Assembly (NCBI GenBank): GCA_026390695.1
Contig: JAPLFL010000095.1
Coordinates: 1-64,000 of the forward strand
Source: Candidatus Kapaibacterium sp.
GTDB taxonomy: Bacteria; Bacteroidota; Ignavibacteria; Kapaibacteriales; UBA2268
Length of the DNA stretch: 64,000 bases
Direction of reading: 5' to 3'
This document shows positions 44,368-53,908 of this stretch, piece after piece. Position numbers and translations under genes: made by a program. Below the pieces are notes generated by a model, which worked only from the letters and a program-made list of their open reading frames with translations, was not told where the DNA came from and searched no databases. The first letter of the stretch is position 1, and each line of letters starts with the position of its first letter.

Positions 44368-45588
44368 ATGATCCGATTGCAACGTGAAGAAGACAAGATT
44401 ACTTTGTCAGTATCCGAATTAACTGAGAAAATATCTCGAGTACTCGAAAGAGAAATAGGAATTGTTTCTGTTTCCGGAGAAATTTCAAATTATAAACTTC
44501 ATTCATCTGGACATAGATACTTTACATTAAAAGATGGTGGAGCATCAATATCGTGTGTCCTGTGGCGCGGCAGACAGCTAAAGTTTAACCCGTCGGATGG
44601 AATGAAAGTCGTCGTTCGCGGTTCTATATCTGTTTTTCCTCCCCGAGGTCAATATCAATTAGATTGCGATACAATCGAACCAGCTGGAATGGGAGACCTC
44701 TTTGTTGCTTTTGAAGCTCTTAAAGCAAAACTTGAAGCTGCTGGTTATTTTGATTCAAACAGAAAAAGAAAAATACCTCAGATTGTTACTAAAATTGGAG
44801 TTGCCACATCACCAACCGGTGCCGTTATTCGTGATATAACTACAACGCTTGAAAGAAGATTTCCTGCTATTCAAATTTATTTCAGACCAACCCTTGTTCA
44901 AGGCGAAGGTTCTTCCGATGATATAGTGAAAGCCATCCGAGAGTTGAATGCAACGGACGCGCAGGTTATTATTTTAGCACGTGGCGGTGGATCGCTTGAA
45001 GATTTATGGTCATTTAATGAAGAGAAAACGGCTGATGCTATTTTTAATTCCAAAAAACCTTTGATTTCGGCTGTAGGACACGAAACCGATTTTACAATTT
45101 CCGATTTTGTTGCCGATTTAAGGGCTGCCACTCCAACTGCTGCTGCTGAACTTGTTTCGCGAATTACTCAATCGGATTTTCTTGATAATCTTTCTGATAC
45201 ATCATCAAATATAACCAAAATGCTAATGAGAAAGATAAATGAAAAGAAACAATATCTTGATTATATGACCGGTACTGCTGCTTTTGGTAAACTTGAACAT
45301 CATATTAAAACTTCGTCATTAAAGATTGATGAAATTCAGAGACGGATAGAATCGAATTTATCAAATAAAATGAATGAATTGAATACTTCTATAGAATCAA
45401 AATCAGTATTAATTAATTCACTTTATCCCCTTGCACCGCTTGGAAAAGGATTTGCTATTATAAAACGGAATGGAAAAATTATCAATAAAGATCAGTCTTT
45501 ATATGATTTTCAAAAAATTGAAATTGAACGTGAAAAAGAAACGGTATTTGCAAGAATCGAAAAACAATTACAGGATGAATTATTCTAA
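44368..45588 (+). CDS. xseA: Exodeoxyribonuclease VII large subunit
   Basis: Single-strand DNA exonuclease subunit. The N-terminal OB fold has VSVSGEISNYKLHSSGHRYFTLKD and SISCVLWRG. The catalytic region has TSPTGAVIRDITTTLERRFP, VIILARGGGSLEDLWSFNEE, and PLISAVGHETDFTISDFVAD. A coiled-coil-like C-terminal region (about 265-350) follows, then the conserved YPLAPLGKGFAIIKRNGKII. 406 residues. Its stop overlaps the next start (TAATG). The small-subunit gene xseB is not visible nearby. Confidence 0.95.
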   Translation: MIRLQREEDKITLSVSELTEKISRVLEREIGIVSVSGEISNYKLHSSGHRYFTLKDGGASISCVLWRGRQLKFNPSDGMKVVVRGSISVFPPRGQYQLDCDTIEPAGMGDLFVAFEALKAKLEAAGYFDSNRKRKIPQIVTKIGVATSPTGAVIRDITTTLERRFPAIQIYFRPTLVQGEGSSDDIVKAIRELNATDAQVIILARGGGSLEDLWSFNEEKTADAIFNSKKPLISAVGHETDFTISDFVADLRAATPTAAAELVSRITQSDFLDNLSDTSSNITKMLMRKINEKKQYLDYMTGTAAFGKLEHHIKTSSLKIDEIQRRIESNLSNKMNELNTSIESKSVLINSLYPLAPLGKGFAIIKRNGKIINKDQSLYDFQKIEIEREKETVFARIEKQLQDELF

Positions 45589-47129
45589 TGAGCAAAAGTA
45601 AGACTGAGAAAATCATTACAAAAAAACCAAGGATAAAAACACAACAATTAGTTTATACACCTCTATCAGAAAAAGAAAAAAATTTTTCTAAAATAGACAT
45701 TTCTGAAGAAATCCTTTTCAAAATTGGTGCTTTAGCAGATGAAACGGGTGTCGAAGTTTATGTTGTTGGAGGATATGTTCGTGATTATTTTCTAAACCGC
45801 GATCGAACAGATTTTGATTGTACGGTAGTTGGTGATGCAATTGCCTTTGCTAACCTGTTTGCTAAAAGAATGAGAAGCAATGCAGTTATTTATGAAAAAT
45901 TCAAAACAGCATTAGTCCCAGTTGGAGAATTAAAAGTTGAATTTGTCGGCACACGAAAGGAAGTTTATTCAGTTGATTCAAGAAATCCAAGTGTAACTGA
46001 AGGTACACTGGAGGAAGACCTCGCACGCCGTGACTTTACAATAAATGCAATGGCAGCTTCACTTAACAAAGTAAAATTCGGTGAAGTAATTGATTTGTTC
46101 AATGGAGCCGAAGACCTGCAAAGCAAAATACTTCGCACACCACTCGATCCGGTTATTACTTATAACGATGATCCCCTTCGTATGATGAGATTAGCCCGTT
46201 TTGCATCTCAATTGGGCTTTGATACCGAAAAGTCATCATTTGATGCTATTAAGGGACTTTGTGATAGAATATCAATCATTTCCAAAGAGCGAATAAGCGA
46301 TGAATTACTTAAAATTATTTCATCGCAGTTTCCGAGCAAAGGGTTTAAGGTATTATTTGAGTCAGGATTATTAAAATTTATATTTCCCGAACTTAATAAT
46401 TTATCTGGTGTTGAAGTGGCTCAGGATGATATGTCTGCTTATTATCATAAGGATGTATTTTGGCACTCACTCAAGGTTTTAGATAATATTGCAAAAGTTA
46501 CTGATAATATTTGGTTACGTTTTGCTGCACTTGTACATGATATTGCAAAACCAAAATCAAAAAAATTCATTCCGGGTATAGGTTGGACTTTTCACGGCCA
46601 CGAAGAATTTGGTGCCCGAATGTTAGAGAAGATATTTCGTAATATGAAACTACCTATGAATCATGTAGAGTATATCCAAAAATTAGTTCGCTTGCATCAA
46701 AGACCTATGGTATTGGTTGATGAAGGTGTGACAGATTCTGCAATCAGAAGACTGGCTTTCACTGCTGGAGATGCATTAGAAGATTTGTTTATGCTGTGCA
46801 AGGCTGATATTACAACTAAAAATCCTAATCTTACCGAAAAATATATATCAAACTATGAGATTGTTTTTCAGAAAGTGATGGAAGTTCAGGAAAAAGACAG
46901 ATTACGCGAGTTCCAATCGCCGGTTCGGGGAGAGATGATTATGGAAATCTGTAATTTGCCAGCTTCCAAATCCATAGGAATAATAAAATCAATGATTGAA
47001 GAAGCGATTCTGGATGGAATAATAGCTAACGATTTTGATGAAGCAATGAACTTTTTCCTCAAACACAAAGAAGAATGGATTGACCTTATTTTTACAGGAC
47101 AATTGGGAAAAGTCAGAAAAAAGTATTAG
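45588..47129 (+). CDS. CCA-adding-type tRNA nucleotidyltransferase with HD domain
   Basis: 513 residues. After a basic, Lys-rich N-terminus (1-35), the class II nucleotidyltransferase head follows: VVGGYVRDYFLNRDRTDFDC with the catalytic DxD pair, then RRDFTINAMA, NDDPLRMMRLARFASQLGF and RISDELLKI. A C-terminal HD domain (about 290-390) has FAALVHDIAKPKSKKF and HGHEEFGARML. This is the CCA-adding enzyme/poly(A) polymerase family. CCA addition is likely because neither tRNA in this window encodes its CCA. It is translationally coupled to xseA. Confidence 0.9.
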   Translation: MSKSKTEKIITKKPRIKTQQLVYTPLSEKEKNFSKIDISEEILFKIGALADETGVEVYVVGGYVRDYFLNRDRTDFDCTVVGDAIAFANLFAKRMRSNAVIYEKFKTALVPVGELKVEFVGTRKEVYSVDSRNPSVTEGTLEEDLARRDFTINAMAASLNKVKFGEVIDLFNGAEDLQSKILRTPLDPVITYNDDPLRMMRLARFASQLGFDTEKSSFDAIKGLCDRISIISKERISDELLKIISSQFPSKGFKVLFESGLLKFIFPELNNLSGVEVAQDDMSAYYHKDVFWHSLKVLDNIAKVTDNIWLRFAALVHDIAKPKSKKFIPGIGWTFHGHEEFGARMLEKIFRNMKLPMNHVEYIQKLVRLHQRPMVLVDEGVTDSAIRRLAFTAGDALEDLFMLCKADITTKNPNLTEKYISNYEIVFQKVMEVQEKDRLREFQSPVRGEMIMEICNLPASKSIGIIKSMIEEAILDGIIANDFDEAMNFFLKHKEEWIDLIFTGQLGKVRKKY

Positions 47130-47154
47130 ATAATATTTTCAGTTACGACTTTAA

Positions 47155-48165
47155 TTAAATTTTATATTGTTTCTCATAATACTCCATATACTCTCCCGAT
47201 CTTACGTTGCCACACCATTTTGGATTATTGAGATACCAATTTACTGTCGAAACAAGACCTTCATCAAAATTAAAGGCTGGTTTCCATGCTAATTCCGATT
47301 CCGCTTTTGAACAATCTATTGCATAACGGCGGTCATGGCCGGGTCTGTCTTTTACATAAGTAATTAATGATTCGGGCTTGTTAAGTATTTTTAGTAAGGT
47401 TTTAACAATTTCAATATTAGGCTTTTCACTTTTGCCACCAAGATTATAAACTTCACCAGATTTACCTTTCAGAAAAGTTGCCCATATACCTGAACAATGA
47501 TCATCCACATAAATCCAGTCTCTGACGTTCATTCCATCACCATAAATAGGTAATTTCTTATCTTCACAAGCATTCAAAACCATCAGAGGAATTAATTTTT
47601 CCGGGAATTGGAATGGGCCATAATTATTAGAGCATCGTGTAATAACTGCATTGAGACCATAAGTATGAACAAAAGCAGAAACAAGATGATCAGCCGCAGC
47701 CTTGGAAGCAGAATAAGGTGAATTCGGTTGTATAGGGCTTGATTCAGTAAATAATCCGGACTCTCCGAGTGACCCATAAACTTCATCGGTTGAAACCTGC
47801 AAGTAACGCCGAATTTTGTGTTTCATTGCAGTCTGAAGCAGGATAAGTGTACCTCCGACATTTGTGTCAATAAAAGGTCTGGCATCTAAAATTGAGCGGT
47901 CAACGTGCGATTCTGCAGCAAAATTGATTATTCCATCAATTTTGTAATAATCGCAAATATTCTCGACTAATTCGGGATTCTGAATTGATCCTTTGACAAA
48001 ATGGTATCGGTGATTTCCTTCAATTTCAATAAGATTTTCGGGATTTCCAGCATAAGTCAAGGAATCAAGATTCACGATATTAATATCCGTATCACGGAGT
48101 ATTTTTCTAATAAAAGCACTGCCTATAAAACCACAGCCACCTGTTACTAATAAATTCTTTATCAT
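47155..48165 (-). CDS. rfbB: dTDP-glucose 4,6-dehydratase
   Basis: Second step of dTDP-rhamnose synthesis for surface polysaccharide. The Rossmann motif is TGGCGFIGSAF at the N-terminus. Catalytic residues follow the family layout: QVSTDEVYGSLGESGLFTE, SPYSASKAAADHLV with the Tyr-X3-Lys pair, TRCSNNYGPFQFPEKLIPL, and DRPGHDRRYAIDCSKAESEL. 336 residues. No rfbA, rfbC or rfbD is adjacent. It is the last gene of the minus-strand run from 52692. Confidence 0.93.
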   Translation of the reverse strand: MIKNLLVTGGCGFIGSAFIRKILRDTDINIVNLDSLTYAGNPENLIEIEGNHRYHFVKGSIQNPELVENICDYYKIDGIINFAAESHVDRSILDARPFIDTNVGGTLILLQTAMKHKIRRYLQVSTDEVYGSLGESGLFTESSPIQPNSPYSASKAAADHLVSAFVHTYGLNAVITRCSNNYGPFQFPEKLIPLMVLNACEDKKLPIYGDGMNVRDWIYVDDHCSGIWATFLKGKSGEVYNLGGKSEKPNIEIVKTLLKILNKPESLITYVKDRPGHDRRYAIDCSKAESELAWKPAFNFDEGLVSTVNWYLNNPKWCGNVRSGEYMEYYEKQYKI

Positions 48166-48187
48166 ATTCTGTATTAAGTAAATTAAA

Positions 48188-49720
48188 TTAATTGTTCATT
48201 ATTATAGGATTACGACCAGATAATTTCATCACAGCCGCAGCAATGGATGAGTATGAATCAGAAAAAGTGTTCATATATAAATCATAATCAAAAAAATCAT
48301 TTAAATAGGGATTTCCAAAGGAGATAATTAAAATGTCCTTATCAAAGCCAAAATTTTTAACTATTTCCTTCAGACTCAAATCGGGATTAACTGATCCGCA
48401 ATATGCTTGTGGACGAAAGAAGGAGGCGATTATTATCATATCACAATCATCAATTCCGTTTTTTATTGAATTTAGATCAACTTCTTCCATGTTTGAATCA
48501 ATGAAGCCAAATTCACAATCGTTAGGGATCGCCTGTGCGAGTAAATTAAAAAAACTGGCTCCTGCACTCAAATCTTCTCCTTGAATAATGGCAAATCCTG
48601 CGACTATTCTTTTTTCATCAATTGGAATAAGATTTTTATCGCCCATTAAATCAATTGCATTATATGCTGCATTCAGTGCTAATTTCTCATTAGGAATATT
48701 AAAATCATCCATTTTATCTAATTTATTATGATAATTGAATAATTTTAAATTTTTCTTTAAGTTGATTATTCTTGAACAGGATTTGTTTAAATTGTCTAAT
48801 AAATCTTGGGATTTATCTATATTTCGCTCTATGAATTCAAGTGCCTCAAAAGGATTAGCAGGTATCAAAGCAATATCTGCACCTGCTTCCAAAGCCCTGA
48901 ACGGTAATTCATATTCTTGATAAAATCCTTTCAGACCTTTCATATCAAGAGCATCTGTAATCAATAAACCAGAATAACTCAGATCATCGCGTATGTATGA
49001 TACAGCTTTTTTGGAAATTGAACAAGGAAATTCAACATCCAGTGCAGGGACAAGTATATGGCCAAGCATTATTGATTCTACATCAGCATCTATTGCTTTG
49101 ATGAAAGGTTTTAAATGTAAATCGGATAATTCTTTAAGAGAAGAAATAATGGTGGGAAGTTCAATATGCGAATCTACTGATGTATCGCCATGTCCGGGGA
49201 AATGTTTTGCACACCCGGCAACAGATCCGAGTTTCAAACCTTTGATATATGAAGAAACATTTTCTTCAACATCTTCTAAATTCTCACCAAAAGCGCGAAT
49301 ATTAATAATTGGATTATTTCTGTTTGAATTGATATCTGCAACAGGAGCTAAATTTAAGCTGATACCGATATTCTTAGCTTCACCGGCAATCGCCGTGGCA
49401 ATTTGCTCTGTGTTAGCACCTTTTGCCATAGCCCAGGCATGTGGAAATGGTGTACCATCCTCAAGTCGCATTGGAAGACCATGCTCAAAATCGGCACAAA
49501 ATAGGAGAGAGATTTCTGAATTAGACTGCAATTCATCTGTCATGGACAGGACAGAAGCCATGGTTCCTGTAAAAACACAAAAGCCGCCTATTCCTTCTTT
49601 CACAAGATTGATTTGCTCTTTCTTGTAATCAGAATCACTAAAATACTTTTCAGTTTCAATCCTTGGAAAGATACACTGAGCAGCAAGTTGGCGGATGGTC
49701 CATCTATTTATCGGATTCAT
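48188..49720 (-). CDS. Glycoside hydrolase family 3, NagZ-like beta-N-acetylhexosaminidase
   Basis: 510 residues. The NagZ/GH3 catalytic signature is AKHFPGHGDTSVDSHIELP (with the His/Asp pair used in catalysis), followed by SIMLGHILVPALD and the nucleophile region LLITDALDMKGL. The N-terminal QINLVKEGIGGFCVFTG and LLFCADFEHGLPMRL are typical. NagZ removes GlcNAc from peptidoglycan fragments in recycling. The length beyond about 340 is a second domain (FGFIDSNMEEVDLNSIKNGI, then a GH3 C-like fold). Its start overlaps the thioesterase gene by 17 bp. Confidence 0.88.
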   Translation of the reverse strand: MNPINRWTIRQLAAQCIFPRIETEKYFSDSDYKKEQINLVKEGIGGFCVFTGTMASVLSMTDELQSNSEISLLFCADFEHGLPMRLEDGTPFPHAWAMAKGANTEQIATAIAGEAKNIGISLNLAPVADINSNRNNPIINIRAFGENLEDVEENVSSYIKGLKLGSVAGCAKHFPGHGDTSVDSHIELPTIISSLKELSDLHLKPFIKAIDADVESIMLGHILVPALDVEFPCSISKKAVSYIRDDLSYSGLLITDALDMKGLKGFYQEYELPFRALEAGADIALIPANPFEALEFIERNIDKSQDLLDNLNKSCSRIINLKKNLKLFNYHNKLDKMDDFNIPNEKLALNAAYNAIDLMGDKNLIPIDEKRIVAGFAIIQGEDLSAGASFFNLLAQAIPNDCEFGFIDSNMEEVDLNSIKNGIDDCDMIIIASFFRPQAYCGSVNPDLSLKEIVKNFGFDKDILIISFGNPYLNDFFDYDLYMNTFSDSYSSIAAAVMKLSGRNPIIMNN

Positions 49721-50168
49721 AAATTACCATGTTTTCTGATTCAAATTCAATAAATATACTTCTAAAATTATCTGGAATTTTTTCAGGTCTTTTTTCGCGA
49801 GCATTAAGAAAAACGAATACTGATGCAGCTTTTGCAAGTATTTCGTTATTTCGGACGACAATATTTTCAAAACAAAATGAGCTTGATTTAATATAAGATA
49901 TTCGAGTATAAATGGAATATTCATCATTAAAGAATGCAGGAATAAAATAATCAATTTCGTTATGAACCACCATCACGGGATATTCACGAAGAAAAGCAGC
50001 AGGATTTTTTACCATACCTAATGTCTTGTAATACTCTGTCCGAGCGGCTTCCATCCAAATAAAATACTTAGCGTTGTGTACAACTCCAAAAGCATCGACA
50101 TCAGAAAAGCGCACTATTCCTTCAAATTTATGTTTGTATTTCTTTAACTCAATTTCCAAATCTAACAT
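49704..50168 (-). CDS. Acyl-CoA thioesterase, hot-dog fold (YbgC/4HBT type)
   Basis: 154 residues. The signature FSDVDAFGVVHNAKYFIWMEA contains the catalytic Asp and His-Asn of 4-hydroxybenzoyl-CoA/YbgC-type thioesterases, followed by ARTEYYKTLGM. The rest (EIDYFIPAFFNDEYSIYTRI, ILAKAASVFVFLNARE) gives the five-strand hot-dog sheet. The substrate is unknown; YbgC relatives act on acyl-CoA or acyl-ACP near the envelope. It lies between threonine aldolase and NagZ-like genes in one run. Confidence 0.85.
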   Translation of the reverse strand: MLDLEIELKKYKHKFEGIVRFSDVDAFGVVHNAKYFIWMEAARTEYYKTLGMVKNPAAFLREYPVMVVHNEIDYFIPAFFNDEYSIYTRISYIKSSSFCFENIVVRNNEILAKAASVFVFLNAREKRPEKIPDNFRSIFIEFESENMVIYESDK

Positions 50169-50174
50169 TTCAAT

Positions 50175-51224
50175 TTATACCATTCTTAATAATACTTCTT
50201 TTATTATCGAAGCAGCATCTATTGCGGCTGTTTCGTTGATTTGCAGGTGGAAAACACATCTTATGGATTGTCCGCCAATCCCTGATAATAATACCCCTTC
50301 ATTTTTACAGTTTAAAACAAAAGTATCGGCACTGATTCCGGCTTTCAATTGAAATACAACCATGTTTGTTTCAACAGAATCAATATTAACAGTCAGTAAA
50401 TCGGTTTCAGTTATTGCTAAGGCAAATTTCTTAGCATTTTTATGATCATTAACAATAAGCGGAAAATTATTTTTTATGGCATAAAGTCCTGCAGCAGCCA
50501 ATATACCAGCTTGGCGCATACCACCACCAAGTATTTTTCTCATTTTTAAAGCATGTTTAATTGTTTCTTTTGAGCCAACTAACACTGAACCGACAGGCGC
50601 ACCTAATCCCTTTGAAAGGCATACGGATATCGAATCGAAGGAATGAGCATACTCTTTTGGTGAAATCTCAGTAGCAGCGCAAGCATTCCATAATCTTGCA
50701 CCATCTAAGTGGAAAATCATTTTATTCTCTTTTGCAATCTGTTCGACTTCTTTAATATATGATAAGCTAATAATCGAGCCTCCATGGCGATTATGAGTAT
50801 TCTCAAGACAAATCATCGAGCTGACCGGAAAATAATAAATATCTGGTCTGATAGCATTCTTTATAGCATCAATCGGTATTTCACCACGCTCTGAAGGCAA
50901 TTGACGAACCATAACTCGCGAGATGAAAGCTGGTGCGGCTGTTTCATAGTAAAATATATGTGCGTTTGATTCTGCAATAATTTCATCTCCGGATTTGGTA
51001 TTAACAGCAATTGCTATTTGATTACTCATTGTACCGGAAGGAACATATAAAGCCGCTTCCTTGCCTAATAATTCCGCGACATAGTTCTGCAACGCGTTTA
51101 CAGTCGGGTCTTCTCCATAGACATCGTCACCGACTTTTGCATCAAACATCGCTTGGCGCATCTGCTCGGTCGGTACGGTGACTGTATCAGATCTAAGATC
51201 AATTATTGAAGGATGTTCATTCAT
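50175..51224 (-). CDS. Low-specificity L-threonine aldolase
   Basis: PLP enzyme cleaving L-threonine or allo-threonine to glycine and acetaldehyde. The start [56 protein letters not shown], and the PLP lysine in [19 protein letters not shown] are all present. I choose 51224 (349 residues) since GGGAGA precedes it; 12 extra in-frame residues upstream overlap the 5'-nucleotidase gene. That gene's stop ends one base before this start. Confidence 0.93.
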   Translation of the reverse strand: MNEHPSIIDLRSDTVTVPTEQMRQAMFDAKVGDDVYGEDPTVNALQNYVAELLGKEAALYVPSGTMSNQIAIAVNTKSGDEIIAESNAHIFYYETAAPAFISRVMVRQLPSERGEIPIDAIKNAIRPDIYYFPVSSMICLENTHNRHGGSIISLSYIKEVEQIAKENKMIFHLDGARLWNACAATEISPKEYAHSFDSISVCLSKGLGAPVGSVLVGSKETIKHALKMRKILGGGMRQAGILAAAGLYAIKNNFPLIVNDHKNAKKFALAITETDLLTVNIDSVETNMVVFQLKAGISADTFVLNCKNEGVLLSGIGGQSIRCVFHLQINETAAIDAASIIKEVLLRMV

Positions 51225-51225
51225 A

Positions 51226-52692
51226 TTAATATCTCCCTTTTTTATCAATTTTATCATCAAGAGGATTATCTGGACTGGTTTTTAATGTTTTTATCAAATC
51301 AATCAAAGGCTGACGGAAATTTATACCGGTCATAAATGGCTGTGAGTCTTGACCTTTGAATTTAAACTTATCACCGTTTGAATAAATATAATCAGTTATA
51401 ACAACTTTGTAAACTTTATTACGATCAAGCTTTTCACCATTGGCAAGCCAGAAGCCATTCCTTGCAACCAAGCCTCCAACGTATGGTTTACAGCATTTGA
51501 TATTATCAATAATTTGTTCACCGGTTAATTTAACAATATATATTTCGTTTTCAAATGGCAATACACCCATGATAGAAGCCAATGTAATGTTTCCTACCGG
51601 TATTATTTGACGGATTCCATGTCGGTTACTCATTGAAATTTGCGCTTCGGGGAAGGCTGCCAGCCATGAATCCACAACAAGATTACCTAATATATCATTA
51701 TCAATCTGAATTCCGTTTTTCGTATAACCAATTGAAACATCTGTTTCTTTACTTGTAATATCACGCCATTTGTTTATAACTTTCTTGACATCGGCGTCAG
51801 GAGCTATTTTTGTATTAGGTTCAATTTTCTCCTTTAAAGAGATCACTTTTTTAGTACTTTTATCAAAATCAATATCAACGCGTGCATATTTCATAAAGTT
51901 GGATGTCGGTTCAATAAAAGCCACTCCATCCTTAGTAGAATTTAATTCGGAATGACAATGTCCTGTCCCAACGAATGTATAACCCAGAGACTTGAACAGG
52001 GCGGATAATTCTATAATGTCCTTCGAACAATCGTGAATAATGGCTATAAGGATTTCTGCACTGTCCCTGAGCAATTGAGGTGTATATTCGGTCAAAACGC
52101 TGATGTATGGCAGAAACTCGTAACCCTCCACATTAGCAGGCTTAGTCAGACCGGGAGTTGCCACATTGCTTAATCCTATTATTCCAACTTTAACACCTTG
52201 TATAGTTTTAATAATATATGGTTTTACAAATTCTGGAATCTTATGGTCGCTTTTGCGGCGGAAATTGGCAGATAAATAGGGGAAACTTGCTTCAGATAAG
52301 TTCTTTTTGATATTTTCAATTCCAAAGTCAAATTCATGGTTTCCAAGCGCTGAAAGTGAATAGTGCATTGCATTCATCGTTTCAACTGTGGCTTCACCTT
52401 TGGTAATTGTTGAAATGGCAGGTCCAGTCCAGTTATCACCACCACTAATCAGTAAGAATGCTTTGTTTGTATCATAGCCTTCTTTTTGTTTAAATTCTGT
52501 CATCATTGAAGCTGCGCCACCATTGCGGAAAGAACTATCAATCCAGCCATGTTCATCACTGGTGTAGAGAATACTTATTTTCACTCTCGTATCCTCTGAA
52601 AAAGCAAGAAGCTCCGACCCGCTTAATCTTATGAACAGGAGTGTGTGTATAATAATTTTTGATAGATTGATTAAATATTTTGTCCGAATCAT
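51226..52692 (-). CDS. Periplasmic 5'-nucleotidase/metallophosphatase (UshA-like)
   Basis: 488 residues with an N-terminal hydrophobic signal (about 1-30). The metallophosphatase motifs are [43 protein letters not shown] and GTGHCHSE. The C-terminal 5'-nucleotidase domain (about 290-480) has [19 protein letters not shown]. Probable nucleotide scavenging in the periplasm. It is the first gene of a five-gene minus-strand run. The short gap to the divergent sugar kinase (52693-52755) must hold both promoters. Confidence 0.9.
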   Translation of the reverse strand: MIRTKYLINLSKIIIHTLLFIRLSGSELLAFSEDTRVKISILYTSDEHGWIDSSFRNGGAASMMTEFKQKEGYDTNKAFLLISGGDNWTGPAISTITKGEATVETMNAMHYSLSALGNHEFDFGIENIKKNLSEASFPYLSANFRRKSDHKIPEFVKPYIIKTIQGVKVGIIGLSNVATPGLTKPANVEGYEFLPYISVLTEYTPQLLRDSAEILIAIIHDCSKDIIELSALFKSLGYTFVGTGHCHSELNSTKDGVAFIEPTSNFMKYARVDIDFDKSTKKVISLKEKIEPNTKIAPDADVKKVINKWRDITSKETDVSIGYTKNGIQIDNDILGNLVVDSWLAAFPEAQISMSNRHGIRQIIPVGNITLASIMGVLPFENEIYIVKLTGEQIIDNIKCCKPYVGGLVARNGFWLANGEKLDRNKVYKVVITDYIYSNGDKFKFKGQDSQPFMTGINFRQPLIDLIKTLKTSPDNPLDDKIDKKGRY

Positions 52693-52755
52693 AAATAGTC
52701 TGTATTTTACTTAGTTTACTTGCAAAAAAGTTCAAAATTACTAATAATTTAAGAT

Positions 52756-53694
52756 ATGAACATTGCTCAAGCAAAAATATATTGCATTGGTGAAACAGTA
52801 TTTGATATAATATTTGATAATTTTAATCCAATTGCAGCTAATGCCGGTGGATCTGCCTTCAATTCTGCGGTTTCAATTGCCCGCAGTGGGCTTTCTGTCT
52901 GTTTTATATCTGAAATCGGTCATGATATGATAGGGGATCATATTATCAACTTTTTTGAAGAAAATCACGTTTCATCCGAATTTATTTATCGCTTCAAAGA
53001 CGGACAAACACCATTGGCTGTGGCACTATTAGATAAAAATAGAAATGCAAAGTATCAATTTTATAAGAATTATCCTGAAAATAGATTTTTAACAAAAAAT
53101 CCGAAATTTCATGCTTGCGATTATTTGCTTTTTGGCTCATATTTCGCTCTCAATCGGGAACTACGTGGAAAATTAATTGAAATTCTTGAATTAGCTCGAC
53201 GTGCCGGAACGACTATTATTTATGACCCTAATTTCCGAAAACCTCATGGCAAGGAATTACCAGAACTTTTACCTTTTATATTAGAAAATATTGAATTTGC
53301 AGATTTAGTACGTGGTTCAGCGGATGATTTTAAATTGATTTTCAATACAACTGAAATTATAGAGATTTATCAAAAGTGCCATGAAAAGCCACTGATAATG
53401 ACAGATGAAGCAAATGATGTTCAATTTATTAATAATGGGAAAATACTTTCTGTTGAGCAATCATCGATCAATGTTATAAGTACAATAGGAGCGGGTGATT
53501 CGTTTAATGCAGGAATAATTTATTATTTAGTTAAAGAAAATTTAAATAAGTTTGATTTTCAGGAATTAACTGAAGAAAAGTGGAAAAAAATAATAAAGTC
53601 TGGAATTCGATTTGCGCAGAATACATGCGGCTCTTTGGAGAATTATGTTGATAAAGATTTCCTTGTACCAAAGCAGGAGCTTGTGAACAAGTGA
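52756..53694 (+). CDS. PfkB-family carbohydrate kinase
   Basis: 312 residues. The N-terminal NAGGSAFNSAVSIARSGLSV binds sugar, and the C-terminal TIGAGDSFNAGIIYYL holds the catalytic Asp and the anion hole. YDPNFRKPHG and DLVRGSADDFKLIF are typical of fructokinase-like members. The exact sugar is unclear. It is on the plus strand, divergent from the 5'-nucleotidase, and its 3' end is followed by the repeat cluster. Confidence 0.88.
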   Translation: MNIAQAKIYCIGETVFDIIFDNFNPIAANAGGSAFNSAVSIARSGLSVCFISEIGHDMIGDHIINFFEENHVSSEFIYRFKDGQTPLAVALLDKNRNAKYQFYKNYPENRFLTKNPKFHACDYLLFGSYFALNRELRGKLIEILELARRAGTTIIYDPNFRKPHGKELPELLPFILENIEFADLVRGSADDFKLIFNTTEIIEIYQKCHEKPLIMTDEANDVQFINNGKILSVEQSSINVISTIGAGDSFNAGIIYYLVKENLNKFDFQELTEEKWKKIIKSGIRFAQNTCGSLENYVDKDFLVPKQELVNK

Positions 53695-53737
53695 TACAAA
53701 AACCTCAGAATATAAAAATAGGGGATTCCTGCATTCG

Positions 53738-53866
53738 AGACTGTGTGAAAACTTCAATCTCTTGTCATTTTTGCGCATGCAGGAATCCCCTGATTTGCAC
53801 TGGAATGAGGTTCCCGCATGCGCGGGAATGACAGATACGTAATTATTTCGTGTTTTCACACAGTCT
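53738..53866. mobile_element. 129-bp MITE-like element with 15-bp terminal inverted repeats and 6-bp target duplication
   Basis: AGACTGTGTGAAAAC (53738-53752) is perfectly inverted at 53852-53866. CATTCG flanks both ends (53732-53737 and 53867-53872). There is no transposase reading frame, so it would need an enzyme supplied elsewhere. Its interior (53763-53834) is itself a REP-like palindrome pair with TGTCATT and AATGACA ends. Confidence 0.85.
53763..53834. repeat. REP-like palindromic repeat carried inside the MITE-like element
   Basis: Outer ends TGTCATT and AATGACAG; inner hairpins GCGCATGC-type and TTCCCGC/GCGGGAA. The right hairpin has the variant CCCGC core instead of CCTGC, indicating a different subtype from the 11397-11467 copy. 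Confidence 0.75.
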
Positions 53867-53908
53867 CATTCGCAGGAATGACAGAAATGAATAGAAAATA
53901 TTAATTTT

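Larger units (their letters stand above)
53721..53883. repeat. REP-like repeat arm split by a 129-bp insertion
   Basis: Bases 53721-53737 and 53873-53883 together rebuild exactly the 29-base right arm seen intact at 11440-11468, once the insertion at 53738-53866 and one copy of the CATTCG duplication are removed. This is a self-contained empty-site comparison within the window. Confidence 0.85.

Noticed and set aside
53566-53859. 97-residue minus-strand open frame
   Set aside because: It spans the kinase 3' end and the repeat cluster; its VIPAHAGTS-like peptide is simply the translated repeat.
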